Part shown: positions 18,065 through 26,574 of the stretch, piece by piece | Layout of the letters: every line of letters starts with the position of its first letter | Position numbering within the stretch: position 1 is the first letter of the stretch | NCBI GenBank assembly: GCA_965247705.1 | Contig: CBDFHV010000084.1 | Coordinates: 62,001 to 126,000 of the forward strand | Direction of reading: 5' to 3' | Length of the DNA stretch: 64,000 nucleotides | Source: CBDFHV01 sp965247705 | GTDB taxonomy: Bacteria; Pseudomonadota; Alphaproteobacteria; Rhodospirillales; CAMCUA01 | Position numbers and translations under genes: made by a program | Notes under the pieces: generated by a model | The model's input: the letters and a program-made list of their open reading frames with translations, nothing else | Databases searched by the model: none | Told to the model about the DNA's origin: nothing

Positions 18065-18151
18065 ATTGCCGGGCTTTGTCCCGGCAATCCATGGTACCTC
18101 AAACTCCGGAATCCGACCTGTCCCATGGGTGCCCGGAACAAGTCCGGGCAC
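18065..18151. repeat. Dispersed intergenic palindromic repeat element
   Basis: Two hairpins lie between the Rap1a-like gene and the next gene. The first has 9-base arms ATTGCCGGG / CCCGGCAAT (18065-18073 and 18080-18088). The second has arms GTGCCCGGA / TCCGGGCAC (18129-18137 and 18143-18151). The phrase around them, which would translate to segments such as PGLVPGTH and WIAGTKPGND, is one I recognise as a common alphaproteobacterial intergenic repeat often mis-annotated as coding. No second copy was noticed in this window. Confidence 0.7.
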
Positions 18152-18191
18152 GACACTCTTGGTGGGCATTTGCACCAGGATACCGGTAGGC

Positions 18192-19316
18192 TCATGTTGT
18201 CGTCAGCACGCCCGCCGCCCGTTCGCCCCGGCCGCCGAGCTTTCGGCGCAACGCCTCCATTTCCGGATAGACGGCTTCGATGTCATCCACATGAAAACCC
18301 TTGGCCAGTTCGGGGCTGTGCTGAGCCAGGAGTTTTCGCAGGCGGCCCGTGTAGACGGCGCGGCCGCCGGGCTCCACGATCATGCCGCGGCGGGCCTCGA
18401 AGGCCAGGTTCCAGGCCACCGCCTCGGCCTCGCTCACACCGGGGGGCAGGTTCAGGGACAGCTTGCCCCGGCGCACCTTGACCGGGTAGCCGCCGGGCCG
18501 GCCATCAACCCCCGGCGCGTGGGCCTTGAGGTCGTATTGGCCGAGCATGGCCAGGTACAGGGGCACGCCGCAGAAGCCGGAAATGTCGATGGCCGATTCG
18601 CGGGTCAGGCGCACGGGTCTGTAGCGTTGATAGATGTTTTCCAGCTCCAGCCCGTCGATCCACACCCGGGGCGGGACACCGCCCCGCTGACCGGGCGGAC
18701 CACGAAAGGGCTTGAGATTCTGATGATGGGCCAGGACCTGGACCCGCCCGTGCTCGTGGATGCCTTCCTGGCCGGCGAAGCAGGCGGCAAGGATCTCCAC
18801 GTTGCCGGTGCCAAAGGCGACGTCGATTCCCTGGGCGATAAGGATGGAATTGATCACGTCGGGATAGCCGGTGTTGACGAAGACCGTGTCGGTGCCGGCG
18901 AGGGCGAGCGCCTTGCCCACCCGTGACGACAGCAGGGCGGAGAATACGTTGGTGACGCTCAATCCCCCGTTCTTGACCATCAGGCCCCAAGGGGTGTCCC
19001 AGTCGTGGACCACCGCCGGCGTCTGTACGGTCGCCGCCTGCACCAGGATGCGGGGGTTCACCGCCTCGATGGTACGGGCAATGGACTGGGGCGTGCGCCA
19101 ATCCACCTCCGTGGTGGCATAGCGGACCGGCCGCCCGGCGATGGCGGCCCGGGCGCCGGCGGTCATGGCCAGCCAGCGCAGCCGGTCCCGTTCCATCTTT
19201 CGCGCGCCGAGGACCACGGTGACCGGCTTGACGGCGGTCAGCGCGAGGTCGAACACGGTGCGTTCGGCCAACTTGCCGCCGCCTGTGATCAGAATGTCGC
19301 AACGGGGCGTGGTCAT
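18192..19316 (-). CDS. Rossmann-fold saccharopine dehydrogenase-like protein of unknown function
   Basis: A 374-residue protein starting MTTPRCDILITGGG at 19316; the longer frame to 19373 adds a Pro/Arg-rich leader. The N terminus ITGGGKLAERTVFDLAL is a dinucleotide-binding-like fold, followed by segments such as NPRILVQAATVQTPAVV. I recognise only the general fold shared with saccharopine dehydrogenase-like proteins. The C-terminal domain has no motif I can name. It follows a tandem of DAO genes on the same strand, 60 bases downstream of paralogue B, and may act on the imino or oxo product of those enzymes; this is a guess from position. Confidence 0.6.
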   Translation of the reverse strand: MTTPRCDILITGGGKLAERTVFDLALTAVKPVTVVLGARKMERDRLRWLAMTAGARAAIAGRPVRYATTEVDWRTPQSIARTIEAVNPRILVQAATVQTPAVVHDWDTPWGLMVKNGGLSVTNVFSALLSSRVGKALALAGTDTVFVNTGYPDVINSILIAQGIDVAFGTGNVEILAACFAGQEGIHEHGRVQVLAHHQNLKPFRGPPGQRGGVPPRVWIDGLELENIYQRYRPVRLTRESAIDISGFCGVPLYLAMLGQYDLKAHAPGVDGRPGGYPVKVRRGKLSLNLPPGVSEAEAVAWNLAFEARRGMIVEPGGRAVYTGRLRKLLAQHSPELAKGFHVDDIEAVYPEMEALRRKLGGRGERAAGVLTTT

Positions 19317-19376
19317 GATTGGGTTGATTTTCCTCGGTGGTCGGGGTGGCATCGTGCCCCGCGGCCCTGACACGTA

Positions 19377-20636
19377 CTAGAACCGGTCGGCGCGGAAGGG
19401 CGTCAGGTCGGTGTCGGTGGGCTTGCCGGCGGCCACCTGGGATATGAGGCGGCCGGTGATGGCGCCGTTGCCGAGGCCGATGTGGCCGTGGCCGAAGGCG
19501 AAGAAGACGTTGCCATGGACGGGCGAGCGGCCGATGACCGGCATGCCGTCGGGCGTCGCCGGCCGGTGGCCGTCCCAGCGGGACGCGATCTCGCCCTTGA
19601 GGCCGGGCAGCAGGGCCTTTCGCGCCCCTTCGATGATCCGCAGGCTCAAGTCCCAACGGGGCTTCGAGTCGAGGCCGGAAAACTCCGAGCCCGTGCTCAG
19701 GCGCACCCCGTGCTCCATGGGCGCGATGGCGACGTTGCGCTCGGAGGACGCCGGCAGCCGCATCTTGAAGTCGGGATCGGCGTACATGACGTGGTAGCCC
19801 CGCTCCGATTCCAGCGGCACGGTGGTCCCCAGTTGGGTGGCCAGGCGCCCCGAATAGGCGCCGGCGGCGATGACCACGTTCTCCATATCGTATCCGCCGG
19901 ACTCGGTGATCACCCGCCGCGGGCCGTCGGGTCCGATCTCGAATCCCTTGACCTCTTCCTGGATGTAGGTCCCCCCGCGGCGTTCGAAAAAGCGGGCCAG
20001 TACGTCGATCATGCGCTGCGGGTTGAGGCTGAACCCGCCCTCCGGCAGGAAGTAGGCGTGCTTCACCGCCGGACCCAGGGCCGGTTCGATCTTGCGCGCT
20101 TCGTCGCCGGCAAGCTCCTGGATCTCGATGCCCCGGTCGCGGCGCATGTCCTGCTCCTTGCGGGCGGCATCGAAGGCCTGGGTGCTCTCGTAGACGAAGA
20201 AGCGGCCCTCACGGCGAATGATGGCTTCGTTGCCGGCGGCGCGCAGCAGGGGGTCGTAGGCGTCGAAGGCGTATTGGGTCATGCTGGCCAGCGCGTCGGC
20301 GACCTCGTTGAAGCGTTTCTCGTTGCCGTTGGCGAGGAAGCGCAGGAACCAGGGGAGGGACTTGGGAAGGTGTTTGAGGCGGATGTCGAGGGGGTGGTTC
20401 GGGTCGGTCCACATCTTGAAGGCGCTGCGCCAGATGCCGGGCTTGGCGTAGGGAATGAACGATGCGAAGCCGATGTTGCCGGCGTTGCCCAGGGAACAGC
20501 CGTTCCCCGGCCCGTCCCGGTCGACGATGGTGACCACGAAACCCGCGTTCTGCAGATAGAGCGCGCAACAGGTGCCGACCGCGCCGGCGCCGATCACGTG
20601 GATCCGGCGGTTGTTGGACGTCTGCGTAGCGGTCAT
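19377..20636 (-). CDS. DadA-like FAD-dependent D-amino acid dehydrogenase (paralogue B)
   Basis: A 419-residue DAO flavoprotein. The FAD motif IHVIGAGAVGTCCALYLQNAG is near residue 12, then SLGNAGNIG. The substrate-domain stretch GRFFVYES and the C-terminal RPATPDGMPVIGRSP with FFAFGHGHIGLG match paralogues A, C and D. It is the last member of three adjacent same-strand copies (D, C, B in transcription order). It is separated from C by 64 bases. Family role: quinone-linked oxidation of D-amino acids or related amino acids to keto acids. Each copy has diverged in its middle domain, consistent with different substrates. Confidence 0.87.
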   Translation of the reverse strand: MTATQTSNNRRIHVIGAGAVGTCCALYLQNAGFVVTIVDRDGPGNGCSLGNAGNIGFASFIPYAKPGIWRSAFKMWTDPNHPLDIRLKHLPKSLPWFLRFLANGNEKRFNEVADALASMTQYAFDAYDPLLRAAGNEAIIRREGRFFVYESTQAFDAARKEQDMRRDRGIEIQELAGDEARKIEPALGPAVKHAYFLPEGGFSLNPQRMIDVLARFFERRGGTYIQEEVKGFEIGPDGPRRVITESGGYDMENVVIAAGAYSGRLATQLGTTVPLESERGYHVMYADPDFKMRLPASSERNVAIAPMEHGVRLSTGSEFSGLDSKPRWDLSLRIIEGARKALLPGLKGEIASRWDGHRPATPDGMPVIGRSPVHGNVFFAFGHGHIGLGNGAITGRLISQVAAGKPTDTDLTPFRADRF

Positions 20637-20700
20637 GGGCGTCCCCCCAAATCACAATGAAACAGCACGGCGGGCCCCCCGGCGGCCGCACTGACGCCGG

Positions 20701-21957
20701 TCAGAAGCGCTGGGCCGCGAAGGGCGCCACGTCCACCTCCGGCTCCTTTCCGGCCGCCAACTGCGACACCACGCGCCCGGTGATGGCCCCCAGACCGAGG
20801 CCCAGATGCCCATGTCCGAAGGCGAACAGAACGTTCGGGTTGCGCGGTGACGGACCGATCACGGGCAGGCCGTCGGGCGTCGCCGGGCGGTCTCCCATCC
20901 AGCGGTCCACACCCTCGGTGTTGAGGCCCGGCAGGAGCTCCTTGGCGCCGGCCAGGATGCGATCGTAGCGTTTGTGCAAGGCCGCCGAGTCGACCTTCGA
21001 GAAGTCGGCGCCCGTGGTCACGCGCAGCCCCTCTTCCATGAGCGTGAGATTGATGGTCCGCTCGGGGGAAGACATGGAGAGCTTCAGGGACACGCCTGGA
21101 TCGGCAATCATGTGATGATAGCCACGCTCCGCTTCCAACGGCACCTTGGCGCCCATGCGGGCGGCGAAGCGCCGCGACCAGGCGCCGGCGGCGACCACCA
21201 CTTTGTCGGCGGGGATGAGGCCCCTGGCGGTCTGCACGGAAATCTCGCCGTCCGGATTGATCCGCACGTTGCGGACATAGGCATTGATCACCGCCCCTCC
21301 CTGGCTCTGGAATTCCTCGGCGATGGTCTTCACCAGGCGCAAGGGATTCACCGCGTGGTGGCCGGCCTTCATGTGATGGCCACCGGTCACCGTGGGGCCG
21401 AGGGCGGGTTCGATCTCGCGCATCTCGTCGCCGCTCAGTTCCTCCAGCTCGACGCCGCGGCGCTGGCGCAAATCGATGCTGTAGGCGTTGCGCTCGCGCC
21501 AGTCGGGCGTTTCGTAAACGTAAAATCTTCCGGCATGGCGGATCAGATCGTCGAAACTGGCGGGGCCGAGCAAGGCTTTATAGGCGTCCAGCAACTTGGT
21601 TTGCAGGCTGTTGAGGGCGTCGGCCACCTGTTCGACCCGTTCCGGCTTGCAGGCCTTGATGAAGTGCAGGAACCAGGGCGCGAGGGCCGGCATGCGGCTC
21701 AAGGGCACGTGCAGGGCGTGCTTGGAATTGAGCAGCATGGATGGCACCCGTTTCCAGGTGTCGGGCAGGCTGAAGGGCGCGCAACTGCCCATTCCCAACT
21801 GGCCCGCGTTACCGGACGAGCACCCCTCACCCGGGCCGTCCCGGTCGATAAGGGTGACGTCGAAGCCTTCCCGCAACAGGCTGGCGGCGCAACAAGTGCC
21901 GACGATGCCGGCGCCGATGACGATTGCTTTGGGTTTGTCCGTGCTGGTGTCGTTCAT
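20701..21957 (-). CDS. DadA-like FAD-dependent D-amino acid dehydrogenase (paralogue C)
   Basis: A 418-residue DAO flavoprotein. The FAD motif AIVIGAGIVGTCCAASLLREG is at residues 10-30, then SSGNAGQLG. The shared segments GRFYVYET, ELSGDEMREIEPALG and RPATPDGLPVIGPSP with FAFGHGHLGLGLG are present. It starts only 3 bases after the stop of paralogue D (transcribed from right to left), so both are likely on one mRNA. No cofactor residue visible in the other copies is missing. The substrate is unknown. Confidence 0.87.
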   Translation of the reverse strand: MNDTSTDKPKAIVIGAGIVGTCCAASLLREGFDVTLIDRDGPGEGCSSGNAGQLGMGSCAPFSLPDTWKRVPSMLLNSKHALHVPLSRMPALAPWFLHFIKACKPERVEQVADALNSLQTKLLDAYKALLGPASFDDLIRHAGRFYVYETPDWRERNAYSIDLRQRRGVELEELSGDEMREIEPALGPTVTGGHHMKAGHHAVNPLRLVKTIAEEFQSQGGAVINAYVRNVRINPDGEISVQTARGLIPADKVVVAAGAWSRRFAARMGAKVPLEAERGYHHMIADPGVSLKLSMSSPERTINLTLMEEGLRVTTGADFSKVDSAALHKRYDRILAGAKELLPGLNTEGVDRWMGDRPATPDGLPVIGPSPRNPNVLFAFGHGHLGLGLGAITGRVVSQLAAGKEPEVDVAPFAAQRF

Positions 21958-21960
21958 GGT

Positions 21961-23223
21961 TCAGAATCGATCCGCGCGATAGGGGGTGAGGTCAATGCCC
22001 GGGTCCTTGCCGGACGCCAGGTCGGCGATGATTCGGCCCGAAATGGCGCCCAGCGCCAAGCCGATCTGGTCGTGCCCGAAGGCGAAAAAAGCATTGCGGT
22101 GCCGCGGCGAGGGGCCCAGCACCGGCCGCGAATCGGGCATGGCGGGACGCGGCCCCATCCAGCGGGTCATGCCTTCCCGGTTGAGGCCGTCGCGGAACAG
22201 GCCGGACGCCTGGCGCACCACCATGTCGGCGCGGGCCATGTCGGGCGCCGCGTCGACACCGGCGAACTCGGCCGTGCCGCCAAGCCGCAGTCCGGTCTCC
22301 ATGGGGGTGATTCCGCAGCGCCGGTCGGCGGCGATAATCGTGTGACGCACCTCCACCCCCGGCTGGGGCAGCACCACGTGATAGCCCCGCATGGCTTCCA
22401 GCGGTACGCTTGCGCCCAGGCGCTCGGCCAGGGGACGGGACCAGGCGCCCGCGGCGAGGACCACCCCGTCCACGTCGTGGCCGCCGGCATCGGTGATCAC
22501 CCGGCTTGGGCCGCCTTCGCCGATCTCGAAATCAGTGACGGACTCGCGCAGCAGGGTGCCGCCCCGTTCCTGGAAATAGGCCACCAGGGTTTGGGTCAGG
22601 CGCAGGGGATTCACCGTATATCCGACATCCGGCATGAATACCCCGTGGGTCACCGTGGGCGACAGGGCCGGTTCCAACTGGCGAATCTCGTCGGGGCCCA
22701 GTTCCTCCACCCGAATGCCGCGCCGCCGCCGTATGTCGTCGGCGTAGCGGTCGTGCCGAAAACTCTCCTCGCTTTCGTAGACCGTGAGCAGTCCGTCGCG
22801 GCGGATCAGGGCGTCAGCCCCCGAATCGGCGAGGATCGGCTCGTAGGCATCGAACAGGTGCTTCAGCAGGCCATTGCGGGCGTCGGCGATGGCTTCCACC
22901 CTGTGGCGCCGGCTGTTGAGGGCGAATCGCACGAACCAGGGCAGCACTTTCAACCCATAGGCGGGGCGGACGACGAGCGGCTTCTCCGGATCCAAGAGCA
23001 TGCCGGGAACCTTCTTGAGGATGCCGGGCATGGACAAGGGAATGCAAGACGACAAGCCCAGAACGCCGCCGTTTCCAAATGAGCAGGCTTCGCCGGGGGG
23101 ATCCCGATCGACCAGCAACGTCTGGAATCCGCTCCGCTGAAGGAAGACGGCGCAGCAGGTACCGACGATGCCGGCGCCGACGACGAGGACCCGGCCGCCG
23201 GCGGGAAGGGGCTTATTGTTCAT
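21961..23223 (-). CDS. DadA-like FAD-dependent D-amino acid dehydrogenase (paralogue D)
   Basis: A 420-residue DAO flavoprotein, first of the three tandem copies. I use ATG 23223 (MNNKPLPAGG); the longer frame to 23259 adds a non-conserved leader. The FAD motif is VLVVGAGIVGTCCAVFLQ, then SFGNGGVLG, where the usual Asn-Ala-Gly is Asn-Gly-Gly. The C terminus RPVLGPSPRHR with FAFGHDQIGLALG departs from the FGHGHxG form of the other paralogues by having Asp-Gln. This difference sits close to the flavin in the family, so substrate or acceptor specificity may differ. A divergent FAH-like gene starts 142 bases away. Confidence 0.86.
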   Translation of the reverse strand: MNNKPLPAGGRVLVVGAGIVGTCCAVFLQRSGFQTLLVDRDPPGEACSFGNGGVLGLSSCIPLSMPGILKKVPGMLLDPEKPLVVRPAYGLKVLPWFVRFALNSRRHRVEAIADARNGLLKHLFDAYEPILADSGADALIRRDGLLTVYESEESFRHDRYADDIRRRRGIRVEELGPDEIRQLEPALSPTVTHGVFMPDVGYTVNPLRLTQTLVAYFQERGGTLLRESVTDFEIGEGGPSRVITDAGGHDVDGVVLAAGAWSRPLAERLGASVPLEAMRGYHVVLPQPGVEVRHTIIAADRRCGITPMETGLRLGGTAEFAGVDAAPDMARADMVVRQASGLFRDGLNREGMTRWMGPRPAMPDSRPVLGPSPRHRNAFFAFGHDQIGLALGAISGRIIADLASGKDPGIDLTPYRADRF

Positions 23224-23365
23224 GGGGACCGAACAGACCGTGTGACAAAACGAGACCATCCTAGGCCGCGACCCGATACCCCTTCAAGTCACCCGTGCCC
23301 TTGCCGGCTTCGATCCGCCCTGTTTAGAGTGCGCGCCGCGCGATCATACGGATGGGGGTAATTCG

Positions 23366-24151
23366 ATGGACGATCAGGCGTGTGAAGCGGCGGCCGTGGC
23401 CTTTGCCGCGGCGTGGAACGGTGGCGACAAGGTCACGGCCTTGCCCGAGGGCTGCGCCCCCGCGACCATCGAAGAGGGCTATCGGGTGCAGGAAGCGCTG
23501 CACCGCCTCCTGGATCGTCCAACGAAAGGATGGAAGCTGGCCCATTCCAGCCCCGCCGCCATGAGGACCCAGAACCTGGTCGGCCCGCCGGCGGGCCGCC
23601 TTTACGCGGGAACTCTCTTCGATTCGCCGGCTCGCCTGAGGGGCGATCTCTTCCATCGGCCCAAGTTCGAACCGGAACTGGCCTTCCGCCTGGCCCGGGA
23701 CCTGCCGGCCCGGGACGCGCCCTACGGGACGGAGGAAGTCGCCGATGGGGTCGCCGCCATGCTGCTGGCCATCGAGATCGCCGACAGCCGCTTTGCCGAC
23801 CCGGGCGCCATGCCCCTGCCTTGCCTGTTGGCCGACAACATGGCCACCGGCGCCCTGATCGTCGGTCCGGACCTTGAGGACTGGCGGTCCATCGACGCGG
23901 CCGCCATTCCCGTCCGGCTGCTCGACGGCAACACGGTGGTCGGCGACGGCCTCGAAGGCGACGCCCGCTGCGATCCCTTGACGGTGCTTACGTGGTTGGC
24001 CAATTGGGCGTCGCGCCGGGGCGAGGGCCTGGAAGCGGGCATGATCGTCAGCACCGGCAGCCATACGCCACCAGCGGCCCTGACCCCGCCGGTGGCGGTG
24101 ACCGGCCATTACGGGGACCTGGGGGAGGTTCGGGTCGCGCTGACCGGCTGA
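23366..24151 (+). CDS. FAH/2-keto-4-pentenoate hydratase family protein
   Basis: A 261-residue protein of the fumarylacetoacetate hydrolase/hydratase fold. The acidic metal-binding pattern is visible as FEPELAFRLARDL and LLAIEIADSRF, and the C-terminal segment GMIVSTGSHTPP corresponds to the usual SG..T loop. Known members include MhpD-type 2-oxopent-4-enoate hydratases and 2-oxohepta-diene-dioate hydratases in ring-cleavage and keto acid pathways. The gene stands alone on its strand between DAO paralogue D and a VOC-family gene. Inference: it may act on keto acids made by the neighbouring dehydrogenases. Confidence 0.8.
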   Translation: MDDQACEAAAVAFAAAWNGGDKVTALPEGCAPATIEEGYRVQEALHRLLDRPTKGWKLAHSSPAAMRTQNLVGPPAGRLYAGTLFDSPARLRGDLFHRPKFEPELAFRLARDLPARDAPYGTEEVADGVAAMLLAIEIADSRFADPGAMPLPCLLADNMATGALIVGPDLEDWRSIDAAAIPVRLLDGNTVVGDGLEGDARCDPLTVLTWLANWASRRGEGLEAGMIVSTGSHTPPAALTPPVAVTGHYGDLGEVRVALTG

Positions 24152-24155
24152 CGCC

Positions 24156-24575
24156 CTATCGGCTTGGCGCCGTCGCGGTTTCGCTGCCGTCGGGCGGACC
24201 CTTGAGTTCCACCGTATTGCCGTCCGCATCGCTCAGATAGATCGACGGTCCGACCCCCTCGGCCCCGTAGCGGCGCGCCACGTCGCCGCAGGCCACATGA
24301 TAGTGCGCCAAGTGGTGGGCGATCAGGTCGGCATCGAAGGGATCCACCCGCAGGCACAGATGATCCATGTTGCCGGCTTCGGCCGGGGCGATGGCGGCCT
24401 CCGCCGGCACCGCCAGAATATCGATCAGGGAGGCGCCGGCCCGCATCTGGGTCAGGCCGAGGTCGGGCACCTCCCGTTCGACGGCGCAATTGAGCACGTC
24501 CCGGTAGAAAGCGATCAGGCGCGCGGAATCGCGGGTGCGGAGCACCACATGATCGATTCCGGCGACGCGGATCAT
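24156..24575 (-). CDS. VOC (glyoxalase/dioxygenase) superfamily protein
   Basis: A 139-residue single VOC module pair (beta-alpha-beta-beta-beta twice). Likely metal ligands are the His in IDHVVLRTRD, the His in MDHLCLRVDP and the Glu in NTVELKGPP. The superfamily covers lactoylglutathione lyases, extradiol dioxygenases and resistance proteins; nothing here decides between them. Its start overlaps the stop of the upstream DAO gene by four bases, so it is probably co-translated with that enzyme. The C-terminal tail (SETATAPSR) is unstructured. Confidence 0.85.
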   Translation of the reverse strand: MIRVAGIDHVVLRTRDSARLIAFYRDVLNCAVEREVPDLGLTQMRAGASLIDILAVPAEAAIAPAEAGNMDHLCLRVDPFDADLIAHHLAHYHVACGDVARRYGAEGVGPSIYLSDADGNTVELKGPPDGSETATAPSR

Positions 24576-25687
24576 GCGGCCTCGCGCATCTGGAAGCGCG
24601 CCGCGGAGAAGGGAGCCACCAGATCGTCAAGGGCGCCTTCGGCGATCCACGGGGCCAGTTTGAGGGCGTGCACCGCGGCCAGGGTCACGCCGCTGTGGCA
24701 GCCGGCGGTGAAGGCGCCGGGCACGACGTCGGAGTGGTCGTAGATGGCGAACCCGTCCGTGGGCATGATGCGAAGGCAACCCCAGCTGCGCACCACCTTC
24801 AGGTCCTTGAGCATGGGGTAGGTACGCACGGCATAGGCGGCGATCGCATGGAGCGGCCCCATGCGCGACCGGTCGTCGAAGCCCACGTCCTCGTGGGAAT
24901 CGCCGAACATCAGCGTGCCTTCGCCGCTCTGGCGGATCAGGTGGGTGGGATAGCGGAACAGGGGGCGAGTCCGCTCGGTGACGATGATCTGGCCCTTCTC
25001 CGGCTTTACCGGCACGTCGAGCCCCACCAGGGGCGCCAGCCACGCACAGGCATTGCCGGCCGCGATGACCGTCCGCGGGGCATGGAAGACCTCGTTGCCG
25101 GCGGTGACGGCGGCGCCGTCGCCCAACCGGGTGATGTCGGTGACCCGGTGGTCGGCGAAGTAAGTGCCGCCCAGGTCGGTGAACGCCCGGTGCAGGGCGC
25201 GCAGCAAGAAAAGGGAGTTGCAGTGGCCGTCGTGGGGGGAATAGGACCCGCCGACCACCTCGGGTCCCAGGGGCGGCAACATGTCCTCCAGGGCCTTGCG
25301 GTCCAGCATCTCGAAGTCGATGGCCGGCGGTTCGGCGGCGGCCTTGAGCCGCTCCAGGAGGCTTCGCCGTTCCTCGAACTCCTGCTCCCCCAGGCAAGTC
25401 TTGATGCCGCCCGGCTTTTCATAGACCACGTCGACGCCGGTGCGGTCGTGAAGCTCGCGGGCGAACTCGGGCCACAGGTCCGCCGACAGGCGGGTCCAAC
25501 GGGCATAGCGCGGCATGCCCAGGCCCTTGCCCTGCACCCACACCAAGGCAAAGTTGCCGCGCGACGCCCGAAAGGCCGCGTCGCCCTCGTCCAAAAGGGC
25601 GGCGCGCAGGCCCTGGCGGGCCAGGCCGAAGGCGATGGCGCTGCCGACGAGGCCGCCGCCGACCACGATGGCATCGAAGGTATTCAC
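24572..25687 (-). CDS. FAD-dependent DAO-family oxidoreductase (second glycine/sarcosine oxidase type)
   Basis: A 371-residue flavoprotein. I start at GTG 25687 (NTFDAIVVGGGLVG), with a strong AGGGGA leader about seven bases upstream; the frame to 25936 is an artefact extension. The FAD motif is IVVGGGLVGSAIAFGLARQG, then ASRGNFALVWVQ. The C terminus is GAFTAGCHSGVTLAAVHAL. It is closer in style to hydrogen cyanide synthase/sarcosine oxidase-like DAO enzymes than to DadA. Translationally coupled to the downstream VOC gene. It is the sixth DAO-fold gene in 19 kb. Confidence 0.87.
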   Translation of the reverse strand: MNTFDAIVVGGGLVGSAIAFGLARQGLRAALLDEGDAAFRASRGNFALVWVQGKGLGMPRYARWTRLSADLWPEFARELHDRTGVDVVYEKPGGIKTCLGEQEFEERRSLLERLKAAAEPPAIDFEMLDRKALEDMLPPLGPEVVGGSYSPHDGHCNSLFLLRALHRAFTDLGGTYFADHRVTDITRLGDGAAVTAGNEVFHAPRTVIAAGNACAWLAPLVGLDVPVKPEKGQIIVTERTRPLFRYPTHLIRQSGEGTLMFGDSHEDVGFDDRSRMGPLHAIAAYAVRTYPMLKDLKVVRSWGCLRIMPTDGFAIYDHSDVVPGAFTAGCHSGVTLAAVHALKLAPWIAEGALDDLVAPFSAARFQMREAA

Positions 25688-25773
25688 GGTCGTTCCCCTG
25701 TTCCGATGACGATCCTGGATAGCACGATCCCGCGGCCATCGGAACAGGGGGGAGCGTTGGTGGACGGAGGGAC

Positions 25774-26256
25774 TTAACCTTTGACCTCGACCCGATAGTC
25801 GGGGGTCGGGTTGAGGGGGCAGGAATAGAGGTAGCTGCCGGGCTCCAGCTCCACCGCGTAGTCCTGGGTGGTACCCAGGGTCAGCCCGCCGCCCGACAGG
25901 CTGGTCTTGGTCAGCTTGTGGAGGGGGTTCTTCCAATTGTAGTCGTGCTCCCGGATCCAGAATCCCAGTTCGTAGGGCACGTTCTCGTTGGTGACCCGAA
26001 AGACGTAGCGTCCGGGTTTCAGTTCCAGAACCTTCGCCTTAGCGAGCCGGTCCGAGCCCGACCGCTTGTTGACGGCCAGGCAATCGTCGGCCGAGGTGGA
26101 CTTGTAGCCGTGATCGACCCCGTTTTCCGATTCCAGGAACTGGCACGGGGTCTGGGTCAGTTCGATGACGGTGGCTTCGTCGGCGGCGACGGCCTGGCCG
26201 CAAACGGCGATCGCCACGATGGCCGCAATGAGTCCCGAATATGTAATCTGTCGCAT
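25774..26256 (-). CDS. Secreted small protein with cupredoxin-like C-terminal end, unknown function
   Basis: A 160-residue protein with an N-terminal signal peptide (ITYSGLIAAIVAIAVCG then QAVAA). I prefer ATG 26256 because GAGGG lies five bases upstream; a GTG four codons earlier is possible. The C-terminal end YLYSCPLNPTPDYRVEV, preceded by beta-strand-like segments such as PGRYVFRVTNENVPYELGF, recalls cupredoxins, but a full copper ligand set is not evident. It is the third gene of a run with a ModE-like regulator, which may indicate a metal-linked or periplasmic redox role. I cannot name a family with confidence. Confidence 0.6.
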   Translation of the reverse strand: MRQITYSGLIAAIVAIAVCGQAVAADEATVIELTQTPCQFLESENGVDHGYKSTSADDCLAVNKRSGSDRLAKAKVLELKPGRYVFRVTNENVPYELGFWIREHDYNWKNPLHKLTKTSLSGGGLTLGTTQDYAVELEPGSYLYSCPLNPTPDYRVEVKG

Positions 26257-26271
26257 GGCATCCCTCACCGG

Positions 26272-26574
26272 TCAAAGGGTGGAGGGCTGGCCCGGTTTCG
26301 GCCGTCGCCCCTTCGCCTCATATGGGTTGGTCGGCGATCCGCGTCCCGTTCCTCGCAATCGTCTCACGGTGAATTGAGCGTCCGCCGCGCGCAGGAGTGA
26401 GGCCACCAACGCCTCCAGGTCCAGGAGATGGGATACCAGCCGCGCCGTCTCCTCGCGGTTCCCCGAGGGACCGCCCGCCGGTAGACCGGCTTTCGCCCCG
26501 AACCGCGCTATTTCCGCCTCCAGGCGGTCCAAGCGTTCAAAGAAACCGGCGCGGACCAGCCCCTCGATTCTCAT
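26272..26574 (-). CDS. Hypothetical protein, 100 residues
   Basis: A small charged protein without signal peptide or membrane segment. The first 70 residues are predicted helical and amphipathic (ERLDRLEAEIARFGAKAG, LVSHLLDLEALVASLL). The tail is basic and Pro-rich. I do not recognise it. Its start overlaps the stop of the ModE-like gene by four bases (ATGA), and the secreted protein gene follows 15 bases downstream, so the three appear to be one operon. Coupling to a regulator makes a real gene likely despite the lack of homology. Confidence 0.55.
   Translation of the reverse strand: MRIEGLVRAGFFERLDRLEAEIARFGAKAGLPAGGPSGNREETARLVSHLLDLEALVASLLRAADAQFTVRRLRGTGRGSPTNPYEAKGRRPKPGQPSTL

Noticed and set aside
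18047..18175. N-terminal extension of the Rap1a-like gene back to 18175
   Set aside because: The extension is the translation of a dispersed palindromic repeat (PGLVPGTH, WIAGTKPGND), and a signal peptide begins at the internal Met.
20974..23082. 702-codon plus-strand open frame opposite the tandem DadA-like genes
   Set aside because: Composition is typical of an antisense shadow in GC-rich DNA. The minus strand has full-length conserved proteins.
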